NCBI RefSeq assembly: GCF_000426685.1
Contig: NZ_AUFV01000007.1
Location: 62,001-126,000 of the forward strand
Reading direction: 5' to 3'
DNA length: 64,000 bases
Origin: Solimonas flava DSM 18980
Lineage (GTDB): Bacteria > Pseudomonadota > Gammaproteobacteria > Nevskiales > Nevskiaceae
In this document: positions 1 to 8,549 of the stretch, piece after piece
Position numbering within the stretch: the first letter of the stretch is position 1
Layout of the letters: each line of letters begins with the position of its first letter
Position numbers and translations under genes: made by a program
The notes under the pieces: model-generated
The model's input: the letters and a program-made list of their open reading frames with translations, nothing else
The model's database searches: none
What the model was told of the DNA's origin: nothing

Positions 1-68
1 GCGGCGGTTCGCAGCCTTTTTTGTTCGGGTCGCCCGGCTTGCCGGCGGCCGCTTTTTTCGGAGTTGCC

Positions 69-947
69 ATGTTTCGTTTCGCGAAGTTGATTGCCCCGGC
101 TCTGCTGCTGTCACTGGCGGCCTGCGCCAGTCCTCAGCTGCGTCTCTACGAGGGCGCGGCCAAGCCGGCCGCCCAGGTCGCCGTCATCACCATGCCCGAG
201 CAGCTGGAGGTCGCCAGCATCAACGGCACCGAGGTGCCGGGCGCCAAGGGCATGTGGAGCAAGGGCGACAAGCGCCTCGAAGTCCTGCCCGGCCGCTACG
301 AGGCCCTGATCTACTACCGCGAGGTCTGGCAGAGCGGCGACAACAGCGACGTGCTGCGTTCGCGCAGCCCGGCGCTGTTCGTGATCGATGCCCAGGCCGG
401 GCACCAGTACCGCATCGGCTATCCGCAGCCGGCGAACTACGAGGGCGCCAAGCGCCTGGCCCAGGATTTCCAGGGGTGGGTCGATGACCAGACCGGCGGT
501 ACGCGCACGGCGTCGGTCGACAGCGGCGTGAAGTTCAAGGAAGGCGTGCTGGCCCAGGTGAGCGGTGACGGCGGCTTGGTCGCCGACCGCGGTGCGGAAG
601 GTCCGCGCGCCGTCCAGCCGGTGCGGCCGCTGCCGCCCGCGCCGACGGTGGCGCCGGTCGCGCCGCCGGTATCGGCGGTGGCAGTCCCGTCCGTTGCGGC
701 GTCCACTGCCGCGGGATCGGTCGCTCCGGCGGCGGGCGCCGCCGGGCGTGATTGGGTGAGTCTGATGAAGGGCTGGTGGAAGCAGGCGAGCGCCGACGAG
801 CGCCGCGGGTTCCTGCGCTGGGTCGGCGGCGAGGACGGCAAGACCGTTGCCGGCGGCGACTGGCTGGAGACGATCAAGACCTGGTGGGCGCAGTCGGGCG
901 ACAGCCAGCGGCGCGAATTCCTGCGCTGGGTCGGCGAACAACCCTGA
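69..947 (+). CDS. DUF2057-like lipoprotein with duplicated C-terminal WW/FLRWVG module
   Basis: 292-residue predicted lipoprotein. The signal peptide ends in a lipobox (L16-A-A-C19). A DUF2057/YccT-like domain covers about residues 35-150, followed by an Ala/Pro/Val-rich linker (about 175-225). The C-terminus carries two copies of a roughly 26-residue module (228-253 and 264-289) that are identical at 14 of 26 positions, sharing D-W, K-x-W-W, R-R and F-L-R-W-V-G. I chose ATG 69 over an upstream TTG at 21 because GGAG at 60-63 sits five bases before it and the signal peptide starts there. Function is unknown; envelope location is inferred. A terminator follows, so it appears to be monocistronic at its 3' end. 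Confidence 0.75.
   Translation: MFRFAKLIAPALLLSLAACASPQLRLYEGAAKPAAQVAVITMPEQLEVASINGTEVPGAKGMWSKGDKRLEVLPGRYEALIYYREVWQSGDNSDVLRSRSPALFVIDAQAGHQYRIGYPQPANYEGAKRLAQDFQGWVDDQTGGTRTASVDSGVKFKEGVLAQVSGDGGLVADRGAEGPRAVQPVRPLPPAPTVAPVAPPVSAVAVPSVAASTAAGSVAPAAGAAGRDWVSLMKGWWKQASADERRGFLRWVGGEDGKTVAGGDWLETIKTWWAQSGDSQRREFLRWVGEQP
750..935 (+). repeat. Tandem coding repeat in the DUF2057-like lipoprotein
   Basis: Two diverged in-frame copies, 750-827 and 858-935, encode the D-W...K-x-W-W...R-R-x-F-L-R-W-V-G module. They are separated by a short Gly-rich spacer. Confidence 0.7.
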
Positions 948-1023
948 GCGCCGGCGGACGGCGCGAGTCCGACAAGGGCGGGTAAGCCGCGCTGAATCTC
1001 GGCTTTCGCGGCCTTCACGAACC

Positions 1024-1054
1024 AAGCCCCGGCATGCCCGGGGCTTTGTCATTT
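1024..1054 (+). terminator. Rho-independent terminator after the DUF2057-like gene
   Basis: Perfect 9-bp stem (1024-1032 with 1038-1046), a 5-nt loop and a short T-containing tail. Confidence 0.7.
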
Positions 1055-1232
1055 AAGCGTCACAAAGCTGCAAAGATTCAGTCACCAGCCGTCCCCATAC
1101 TGCGCGCCGTCCGCAGAGCCATGTCGCAACGCACCTGCGCCGTGGTGCGAGGGCCGCAGGGAGTGCGGCCGAACCTGCGATGCAGTGAGCTGCGTCCAAA
1201 TTCTTAATCGATATCCTGAAGGAGATGTTTGC

Positions 1233-2327
1233 GTGAACAAGAATCTGCTTGCGATCGCTGTGGGGGCCGTTTTCGCCATTCCGAGCGCGGCGTTCGCTGA
1301 CACCAAGGTGTACGGCAAGTTCAACATCGGTCTGGACAGCCAGAAGGACGAGATCGGTCTCGACTTCAACAAGGACAAGACGGTTGCCGGCAAGGACAAC
1401 ACCTGGAAGTTCCGCGACAACAACAACTCCTCGCGCCTCGGCTTCAAGGGCGACCAGGATGTCGGCCTCGGCGATCTGAAGGTCATCTACCAGCTCGAAT
1501 ACGGCATCGATCCGGATGGTTCGGAAAACACCCCGTTCTCGGAGCGCAACATCTTCGTCGGCCTGAAGGGCGGCTGGGGTACGGTCAAGTTCGGCAAGTA
1601 CGACACGCCGGTGAAGGTCGCCGGTGAGAAGGCCGACCAGTTCAACGACACGATCGGCGACGACACGAACCTGATGTCGGGTGAGACGCGCGCCAACAAC
1701 ATGATTCAGTACACCTCGCCGACGCTGGGCGACATGTTCTCGTTCAACGTTGCGGTCGCTCCGGGCGAAGGCCGCGCCGCTGCCGACGACAACAGCGACG
1801 TCGACAACGGTCTGGCCGACACGTACTACGCCTCGCTCGTGTTCGACATGAAGATGGTCTACGCCTCGCTCGCCTACGCCGGCAACGAAGTGTCGGGCCT
1901 GAAGGTCGACGGCTCGCCGTACGCGATCGACATCCTGCGCGCCACGGTCGCCGTCAAGCCGATCACCGACCTCGAGATCGCCGCGCTGTACCAGCAGGCC
2001 CAGGGCGTCGATCGCAAGGTCGGCGGCGTCAGCGACAACGCCAGCGACAAGCAGGACAACACCTGGATGGCGTCGGTCGGCTACTCGATCAGCGCCTTCA
2101 AGCTCAAGGCCCAGTACGGCCAGACCAAGGGCGACGCTTCGGACTACAAGCGCAAGGAAATGGCGTTCGGCGTCGACTACAAGCTGAGCAAGTCGCTCGT
2201 CTCGCAGCTGTACTACGTCGCCTACGAGCAGGACAAGCCGGTCACGCTCGGCACCGCGCCGGCGACCGAGACCATCAACAAGCCGAAGACCGACACGGTC
2301 GGCGTCGCGCTGGTCTACACGTTCTAA
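1233..2327 (+). CDS. Gram-negative general porin, outer membrane
   Basis: 364-residue outer-membrane beta-barrel porin of the trimeric diffusion-porin type. A GTG start at 1233 has a strong SD (AAGGAGA, 1219-1225) at 7-nt spacing. It gives a clean 22-residue Sec signal peptide ending A-F-A, followed by D-T-K-V-Y-G-K-F-N, the typical first strand of proteobacterial porins. An upstream ATG at 1185 would put a non-signal-like extension before this and is rejected. Alternating amphipathic strands run throughout, and the protein ends in Y-T-F, the C-terminal aromatic recognised by the BAM assembly machinery. It is followed by a strong terminator. The solute specificity cannot be read from the sequence. 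Confidence 0.9.
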   Translation: MNKNLLAIAVGAVFAIPSAAFADTKVYGKFNIGLDSQKDEIGLDFNKDKTVAGKDNTWKFRDNNNSSRLGFKGDQDVGLGDLKVIYQLEYGIDPDGSENTPFSERNIFVGLKGGWGTVKFGKYDTPVKVAGEKADQFNDTIGDDTNLMSGETRANNMIQYTSPTLGDMFSFNVAVAPGEGRAAADDNSDVDNGLADTYYASLVFDMKMVYASLAYAGNEVSGLKVDGSPYAIDILRATVAVKPITDLEIAALYQQAQGVDRKVGGVSDNASDKQDNTWMASVGYSISAFKLKAQYGQTKGDASDYKRKEMAFGVDYKLSKSLVSQLYYVAYEQDKPVTLGTAPATETINKPKTDTVGVALVYTF

Positions 2328-2360
2328 GCAACGCGCAGTTCCCAAGTGGTAGCAGCTCGG

Positions 2361-2390
2361 AGCCCGGCGCAAGCCGGGCTTCTTTTTTTT
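2361..2390 (+). terminator. Strong rho-independent terminator of the porin gene
   Basis: 8-bp stem AGCCCGGC/GCCGGGCT closed by a GCAA tetraloop, followed by a T-run (2381-2390). Confidence 0.92.
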
Positions 2391-2477
2391 CTGAATGGAG
2401 CCTGAATCACGAGCTTGCGGCGGTTCGCCGCGGGCGGGGCGCGAAGGCCGGTCCGAATCCTCTAAACTTGCGGGCTT

Positions 2478-4778
2478 ATGGCCGTCTCCTTCCGCTCCGT
2501 CAAAATCGTCGCGATTTCGGCGCTCGTGCTGCTGCTCAGCATCGGCGGCGTCTTCTTCGCCGGTTATCTCATCAAGCTCGACCGCGAAATCCGCGATCGC
2601 TTCGCCGGCGCGCGCTGGGCGCTGCCGGCCCAGGTCTACGCCGCGCCGCAGGAGCTTTACGTCGGTCTGCCGCTGAACGCCCGCGATCTGGTGCACGAGC
2701 TGTCCCGCCTCGGCTATCGCGAGGACGCCGAGCTGGGCATGACCGGCACCTACAGCGCCGGCGCGCAGCGCGTCGATCTGTACGCGCGCGCTTTCAGCTT
2801 CTGGGACGGCCCGCAGCCGGCGCAGAAGCTCAGCGTTACCTTCAGCGGCGACATCGTCTCGGCCGTCACCGATGCGAGCAGCGGCGAGGCCCGCGATATC
2901 GTGCGCCTCGACCCGATGCTGATCGGCAGCATCTATCCGAAGCAGGGCGAGGACCGCGTGCTGGTGCGGCTCGCCGATCTGCCGCCGCTGCTGCCGAAGG
3001 GCCTGGTCGCGGTCGAGGACCACGACTTCTACTCGCATTCCGGCGTCAGCCTCAAGGCGATCCTGCGCGCCAGCGTCGCCAATCTGCGCGCCGGGCATGT
3101 CGTGCAGGGCGGCAGCACGATCACCCAGCAGCTGATCAAGAACTTCTTCCTCAACAGCCGGCAGACCTGGAACCGCAAGTTCAACGAAGCGTTCATGGCG
3201 CTGCTGCTGGAGAGCCACTACAGCAAGGACGAGATCCTCGAGGCCTATCTCAACGAGGTGCACGTCGGCCAGGACGGCAACCGCGCGGTGCATGGCTTCG
3301 GCCTCGGCGCGCAGTTCTATTTCAACAAGCCGCTCAACGAGCTGCGCCCGCACGAGATCGCGCTGCTGGTCGGCATCGTCAAGGGGCCGTCGTACTACAA
3401 CCCGCGGCGCAATCCGAAGCGGGCGACCGAGCGCCGCAATCTGGTGCTCGGCGTGTTCCGCGACGAGGGCCTGATCAGCGACGCCGACTACCAGCAGTAC
3501 GTGCAGATGCCGCTCGGCGTGGTCGGCGGTCGCGGCGGCGGTGTCGAGCGCTATCCGGCGTTCGTGCAGCTGGTGCGCCGCCAGCTGGAGGCCGACTACA
3601 AGGAAGAGGATCTCACCAACGAGGGTCTGCGCATCTTCACCACGCTCGATCCGCGCGCGCAGGAGGCGCTGGAGACACGCGTCCTCGAACAGCTGCCGCT
3701 GATCGAGAAGATGCGCAAGATCAAGCCCGGCCTGCTCGAAGCCGCCGGCGCGATCACCAGCGCCGACCGCGGCGAGGTGCTGGCGCTGGTCGGCGGCCGC
3801 GACGTGCGCTTCCCGGGCTTCAACCGCGCGCTCGACTCGCGGCGTTCGATCGGCTCGCTGGCCAAGCCCTTCGTCTACCTGACGGCGCTGCAGCAACCGG
3901 ACCAGTACAACCTCGAAACCGTGCTCGAGGACGAGCCGATCGAGCTCAAGCTGCCCGGCGCCGCGCTGTGGGCACCGAAGAACTACGACCGCCAGTTGCA
4001 CGGTCCGCAGCATCTCTATATGGCGCTCGCGCAGTCGTACAACCTGCCGACCGTGCGCCTCGGCCTCGCGCTCGGCCCGGATGCGGTGCTCAAGACCATG
4101 CGGGCCGCCGGTTACCAGGGCGAGGCCAAGGCGCTGCCGTCGATCTTCCTCGGCGCGCTCGACGCCTCGCCGCTGCAGGTCGCGCAGATGTACGGCACGA
4201 TCGCCTCCGGCGGCTTCCAGGCGCGGCCGTCGGCGATCCGCGAGGTGCAGACCAAGGAAGGCCAGCCGCTGCAGCGTTTCCCGCTGGAAGTGAAGCAGAC
4301 GATCGCCGAGGGGCCGGTTTATCTGCTGACCTGGGCCATGCAGAAGGTCATGACGCTCGGCACCGGTCGCGCGGCGTACACGCAGCTGTCGCCGGACGTG
4401 GTCGTGGCCGGCAAGTCGGGCACCACCGACGACTACCGCGACGCCTGGTTCGCCGGCTTCGGTGCCGATCGGGTGACGGTGATCTGGGTCGGCCGCGACG
4501 ACAACCAGTCGACCGGCCTGTCGGGCTCGTCCGGTGCGCTGCCGATCTGGTCGCGGGTGATGAAGGACCTGCACGTGCGCAGCATCGAGCCGATCCCGCC
4601 GGGCTCGGTCGAGGAAATCCTCATCGATCCCGACAGCGGGCTGCGCGCCGACGAGCACTGCTACAACGCCGTCACCGTTCCTTACCTGCGCGGCTCCGGT
4701 CCGCAGGACTGGGCGCCGTGCGCGGCGCAGGCGGAGCAGGGGCCGCTGCAATGGCTCAAGGACATTTTCGGGCACTGA
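2478..4778 (+). CDS. mrcB: Penicillin-binding protein 1B (bifunctional peptidoglycan glycosyltransferase/transpeptidase)
   Basis: 766 residues. Class A PBP that polymerises lipid II and cross-links peptidoglycan in the periplasm. It has a short cytoplasmic N-terminus, one membrane helix (about residues 10-31), a UB2H-like region (about 50-140), and a GT51 domain with catalytic Glu180 (V-E-D-H-D-F-Y) and the GGSTITQQ motif. The transpeptidase domain has S460-L-A-K, S-Y-N and K646-S-G-T motifs, all intact. The next gene downstream encodes a TPR lipoprotein, as for the Pseudomonas ponB-lpoP pair. Confidence 0.96.
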   Translation: MAVSFRSVKIVAISALVLLLSIGGVFFAGYLIKLDREIRDRFAGARWALPAQVYAAPQELYVGLPLNARDLVHELSRLGYREDAELGMTGTYSAGAQRVDLYARAFSFWDGPQPAQKLSVTFSGDIVSAVTDASSGEARDIVRLDPMLIGSIYPKQGEDRVLVRLADLPPLLPKGLVAVEDHDFYSHSGVSLKAILRASVANLRAGHVVQGGSTITQQLIKNFFLNSRQTWNRKFNEAFMALLLESHYSKDEILEAYLNEVHVGQDGNRAVHGFGLGAQFYFNKPLNELRPHEIALLVGIVKGPSYYNPRRNPKRATERRNLVLGVFRDEGLISDADYQQYVQMPLGVVGGRGGGVERYPAFVQLVRRQLEADYKEEDLTNEGLRIFTTLDPRAQEALETRVLEQLPLIEKMRKIKPGLLEAAGAITSADRGEVLALVGGRDVRFPGFNRALDSRRSIGSLAKPFVYLTALQQPDQYNLETVLEDEPIELKLPGAALWAPKNYDRQLHGPQHLYMALAQSYNLPTVRLGLALGPDAVLKTMRAAGYQGEAKALPSIFLGALDASPLQVAQMYGTIASGGFQARPSAIREVQTKEGQPLQRFPLEVKQTIAEGPVYLLTWAMQKVMTLGTGRAAYTQLSPDVVVAGKSGTTDDYRDAWFAGFGADRVTVIWVGRDDNQSTGLSGSSGALPIWSRVMKDLHVRSIEPIPPGSVEEILIDPDSGLRADEHCYNAVTVPYLRGSGPQDWAPCAAQAEQGPLQWLKDIFGH

Positions 4779-4862
4779 GGATGGCACTCCGGCGCGCGCG
4801 GCCGCGCGCCGGGGTCCGCCGGCTACAATAGCGACGTCGACCGCTCCCCCGGATTGCTTCCC

Positions 4863-5435
4863 GTGCGTTCAAAGCTGATCGTTGCCGTCGCCGCCCTCGT
4901 CCTGGCGGCCTGCCAGACCACGCAGGGTACCCACCAGATCTATCCGCCGGCCTCGGGGCCGCAGGCCGAGCCCTTGCCGCCGCCGCCGGCACAGCCGGAG
5001 CCCAAGCCGCTCGAAGCGCCGGCCGTGGTCGAGCCGCCGGCGCCGCCGCTCGCCAGCTTTCCGAAGAGCGCCGAGCAGATCAGCGGCAGCGCCGTCACCG
5101 CACTGATGAAGCAGGCGCGCCAGTACCGCAGCGCCGGCCAGCCGGACCGCGCCGCCGGCGTGCTCGAACGCGCACTGCGCATCGAGCCGCGCAACTACTT
5201 CGTCTGGTCGGCACTCGGCCAGGCCTATCTCGCCCAGAAGAACTACCTGCAGGCCGAGTCGGTCGCGCAGAAGTCGAACGCGCTGGCGCGCGGCAACGTT
5301 TACGTCGCCGTCGAGAACTGGAAGACGATCGCCGCCGCCCGCGACGCGCGCGGCGATGCCATCGGCGCGCTGCAGGCTTCGGCGCAGGTCGAGGCGCTGC
5401 AGGCGCAGCTGAGCGCGGCGCCGGGCACGCCGTGA
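4863..5435 (+). CDS. TPR lipoprotein, putative LpoP-type activator of PBP1B
   Basis: 190 residues from a GTG start; a TTG at 4854 adds only three residues. The signal peptide has lipobox L14-A-A-C17. A long Pro/Glu/Ala-rich disordered stretch (about 30-75) follows, then two to three TPR-like helical hairpins (about 80-175). Lipid anchor, proline-rich spacer, TPR domain and position directly after mrcB all match LpoP of Pseudomonas, the outer-membrane activator of PBP1b. The activator role is inferred from architecture and position. It is not similar in layout to E. coli LpoB, whose periplasmic domain is not TPR. Confidence 0.75.
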   Translation: MRSKLIVAVAALVLAACQTTQGTHQIYPPASGPQAEPLPPPPAQPEPKPLEAPAVVEPPAPPLASFPKSAEQISGSAVTALMKQARQYRSAGQPDRAAGVLERALRIEPRNYFVWSALGQAYLAQKNYLQAESVAQKSNALARGNVYVAVENWKTIAAARDARGDAIGALQASAQVEALQAQLSAAPGTP

Positions 5436-5469
5436 CGGCCGGCCGGCCGGTCGCGCCGGCGGCGCGCGC

Positions 5470-7413
5470 GTGACGCCGGAGGAGATCGCCGGACTGCTCG
5501 GCGACGGCGGTCCGTTCTCGGGCCTGCCCGGCTTCGCGGCGCGCGAGCCGCAGCAGCGCATGGCGGCGGCGGTCGCCGACGCCTACGAGCGCGAGGCCGC
5601 GCTGGTCGTCGAGGCCGGCACCGGCACCGGCAAAACCTATGCGTACCTGGTGCCGGCGCTGCTGTCCGGCAAGCGCACGCTGGTCTCGACCGGCACGCGC
5701 ACGCTGCAGGACCAGCTGTTTCATCGCGATCTGCCGCGCGTGCGCGATGCGCTGCGCGCGCCGGCCCGCGTCGCGCTGCTGAAGGGCCGCGCCAACTATC
5801 TGTGCCTGTACCGCATGAAGCGCGCGCGCGGCCTGCCGGCGCTGCGCTGGGCCTGGGACCGGCTGCGCGCGATCGAGGACTGGGCGCGGCGCACCGACGC
5901 CGGCGAACTGGCGGAGCTCGGACCGGTCATCGGCGAGGCGCGCGAGGACGACGGCCTGGTGCGGCAGATCACCTCGACCGCCGACAACTGCCTCGGCAGC
6001 CGCTGCGACGACTTCGAGCAGTGCTTCGTCGCGCGGGCGCGGCGCAACGCGCAGGCCGCCGATCTCGTCGTCGTCAACCACCATCTGCTGCTCGCCGACT
6101 TCGTGCTGAAGGACCAGGGCTTCGGCCAGATCCTGTCCGGCAGCGACGCCATCATCATCGACGAGGCCCACCAGCTGCCGGAACTCGCGGCCGAGTTCTT
6201 CGGCCGGCGCGTGTCGACGCGCCAGCTGCAGGAGCTCGCGCGCGACGTGCAGGCCGAGGCGCAGTTGCAGCCGGACCTGTCGGCGCTGGTCGAGGCGGCG
6301 CAGGTCTTCTCAGGCGACGTCACGCGCTTCGAGCAGCTGTTCGCCGGCCTGCCGCAGCGCCAGCCGCTGACGGCCTTCCTCGCCGACGACGAGCGCCGCC
6401 GCGTCGCCGAGCAGGTCGGCGATTCGCTGGCCGGTCTGCGCCAGATGCTGTCGCCGCTCGAGGAACGCGATGCCGAGTTCGCCGCCGCACTGGAGCGCGC
6501 CGTCGGGCTGCTCGAACGCTGGACGCATGTGCTGCGCGAGCCGCCGCCGCCCGCCGAGGCGGAGGCGGCGGCGCTGCACGAAGTGCGCTGGGTCGAGGCG
6601 CTGATCCGCGGCGGCAGCGTCAACGCGACGCCGATCGAAGTCGCCGACGATTTCCAGCGCATGCGCGAGACCTATCCGGGCACCTGGCTGTTCACTTCGG
6701 CGACGCTCGCGGTCGGCGAGGACTTCGGGCACTTCAGCCGCGCGCTCGGGCTCGACGACGCGCAGACGCTGCGCCTCGACAGCCCCTTCGATTACGCGCG
6801 GCAGGCGCGCCTGTACCTGCCGTCCGGGCTGCCGGAGCCGAACGATCCGCGCTATCCGCTGGCGGTCGCCGCCGCCGCGCAGCCGGTGATCGAGGCCGCC
6901 GGCGGCGGCGCCTTCGTGCTCTGCACCAGCCATCGCGCGCTGCGCCAGATCGCCGAGCGCCTGCGCGCCCAGCTCAAGCTGCGCGTGCTGGTGCAGGGCG
7001 ATGACAGCCGCTCGGCGCTGCTCGACGCCTTCGCCGAGGACGGCAATGCCGTGCTGGTCGGCACCAGCAGCTTCTGGGAGGGCGTCGACGTCAAGGGCAG
7101 TGCGCTGCGCTGCGTGATCATCGATCGCCTGCCGTTCGCGGCGCCCGGCGATCCGGTATTCGAGGCCAAGCTCGACGCGATCCGCCGCCGCGGCGGCACG
7201 CCGTTCTTCGACCTGCAGTTGCCGGAGGCGATCGTGATGCTGCGTCAGGGCGCCGGCCGCCTGATCCGTGATCCGTCCGACCGCGGCCTGCTGATGCTTT
7301 GCGATCCGCGCATCAGCTCGAAAGCCTACGGCCGCCGCGTGCTGGCGAGCCTGCCGCGCATGCCGGTGCTGCGTGAGCTCGACGCCGTGCGAGAATTCCT
7401 GTCCACGCTATGA
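5470..7413 (+). CDS. yoaA: YoaA/DinG-family ATP-dependent DNA helicase (XPD-like, Fe-S)
   Basis: 647-residue superfamily 2 helicase. Walker A G50-T-G-T-G-K-T56, DEAH box at 231-234, and a C-terminal helicase domain with the Q-G-A-G-R-L-I-R motif. Four cysteines (112, 174, 179, 185) have the spacing of the XPD/DinG 4Fe-4S cluster. It lacks the nuclease extension of long DinG proteins, and its length fits YoaA, which is linked to tolerance of stalled replication. GTG start; the stop overlaps the start of tsaB by four bases, an arrangement that matches the yoaA-tsaB neighbourhood of E. coli. Confidence 0.9.
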   Translation: MTPEEIAGLLGDGGPFSGLPGFAAREPQQRMAAAVADAYEREAALVVEAGTGTGKTYAYLVPALLSGKRTLVSTGTRTLQDQLFHRDLPRVRDALRAPARVALLKGRANYLCLYRMKRARGLPALRWAWDRLRAIEDWARRTDAGELAELGPVIGEAREDDGLVRQITSTADNCLGSRCDDFEQCFVARARRNAQAADLVVVNHHLLLADFVLKDQGFGQILSGSDAIIIDEAHQLPELAAEFFGRRVSTRQLQELARDVQAEAQLQPDLSALVEAAQVFSGDVTRFEQLFAGLPQRQPLTAFLADDERRRVAEQVGDSLAGLRQMLSPLEERDAEFAAALERAVGLLERWTHVLREPPPPAEAEAAALHEVRWVEALIRGGSVNATPIEVADDFQRMRETYPGTWLFTSATLAVGEDFGHFSRALGLDDAQTLRLDSPFDYARQARLYLPSGLPEPNDPRYPLAVAAAAQPVIEAAGGGAFVLCTSHRALRQIAERLRAQLKLRVLVQGDDSRSALLDAFAEDGNAVLVGTSSFWEGVDVKGSALRCVIIDRLPFAAPGDPVFEAKLDAIRRRGGTPFFDLQLPEAIVMLRQGAGRLIRDPSDRGLLMLCDPRISSKAYGRRVLASLPRMPVLRELDAVREFLSTL

Positions 7414-8120
7414 ACCTGCTCGCGCTCGATACCGCCACCGAAGCCTGCTCCGCCGCCCTGCATGTCGGCGGCCGTACGCTGGTGCGCTTCGAGGCGACCG
7501 AGCGCGGCCATACCGCCAAGCTCGCGCCGATGGTGCAGGCGTTGATGGCGGAGGCCGGGCTCGGCTTCGCGCAGCTCGACGGCTACGTCTGCGGCGTCGG
7601 TCCCGGCAGCTTCGCCGGCGTGCGCATCGGCGTCAGCTTCGTCAAGGGACTCGCGCTCGCGCACGAGCGGCCGGTGGTCGGCGTCAGCTCGCTGGCGATG
7701 CTCGCGCAGCCGGCGATCGCCGCCGGCGCCGGGCGGGTGCTCAGTGCGATCGACGCGCGCATGAACGAGGTCTATGTCGCCGCCTATACGGCCGATGCCG
7801 ACGGCCTCGCGCAGCCGCTCGGCGCGCCGCGGGTCTGCGCCCCGGCCGAGGTCGCGCCGGCCGACGCGCCGCTGGTCGCGGTCGGCACCGGCTGGCGCTA
7901 CGAAGCGCTGCGTGCTGCGGTCGGCGAAGCCTGGCTGCAGTCGCTCGACGATGCGGCGTTGCCGCGCGCCGCCGATGCGCTGACGCTGGCGCTGCCGGCG
8001 TTTCGCGACGGCGGCACGATCAGCGCCGCGCAGCTGCTGCCGGTCTATCTGCGCAACAAGGTGGCGCTGACGCTGCGCGAGCAGCGCGAAGCGCGCGCCG
8101 CCAAGGCCGCCGCCGGTTGA
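7410..8120 (+). CDS. tsaB: tRNA t6A37 biosynthesis protein TsaB
   Basis: 236 residues. ASKHA-fold partner of TsaD in forming N6-threonylcarbamoyladenosine at position 37 of ANN-decoding tRNAs, in the cytoplasm. The N-terminus reads L-A-L-D-T-A-T-E-A-C-S-A-A, then the G-P-G-S-F-A-G-V-R-I-G motif, both diagnostic of TsaB/YeaZ. The start overlaps the yoaA stop (ATGA), implying translational coupling. Length is normal for the family. Confidence 0.95.
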   Translation: MNLLALDTATEACSAALHVGGRTLVRFEATERGHTAKLAPMVQALMAEAGLGFAQLDGYVCGVGPGSFAGVRIGVSFVKGLALAHERPVVGVSSLAMLAQPAIAAGAGRVLSAIDARMNEVYVAAYTADADGLAQPLGAPRVCAPAEVAPADAPLVAVGTGWRYEALRAAVGEAWLQSLDDAALPRAADALTLALPAFRDGGTISAAQLLPVYLRNKVALTLREQREARAAKAAAG

Positions 8121-8205
8121 GCGCCGGCGCGGCTGGCAGCGCCGCGTCGAATCAGGCACACTTCGCGTCCCTCGCAGGGACCTGCGGTCCGCGCGAGGCT
8201 TCGAT

Positions 8206-8315
<110 letters not shown>

Positions 8316-8549
8316 GCCTTCGATCGCCGAAAGCTGCTTTCAGGCTTGGCGCGTTCGGCAGGCTTCTTCTGCTACGTCCTCTTCATGCTTCGGATGCTCG
8401 CCGGCAGCCGTGCTCGTCCGGGCAACGGCAGGGCGACTGGCCGTCGGCGCAACGCCGCCCGGCACTCGATCAGGCGCTCGCTTTCCTTGACTCGTGTCCG
8501 GAAAAACCGGCGCAGCAAGGCTGCTTTCTGCGCCGCGGCTACGGGACGA

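Noticed and set aside
1-70. Minus-strand frame starting at ATG 70 and leaving the window at the left
   Set aside because: Only 23 codons (Lys/Pro/Ala-rich) are visible. Its start overlaps the well-supported ATG 69 on the other strand and it has no SD, so it cannot be supported from this window.
1053-4787. 1244-codon minus-strand open frame opposite the porin and mrcB genes, and similar long antisense frames at 45838-49095 and 49741-53244
   Set aside because: Composition is dominated by Arg/Ala/Val/Asp/Leu/His repeats typical of the shadow frame of GC3-biased genes. They have no SD or domains, and well-identified genes lie on the other strand.
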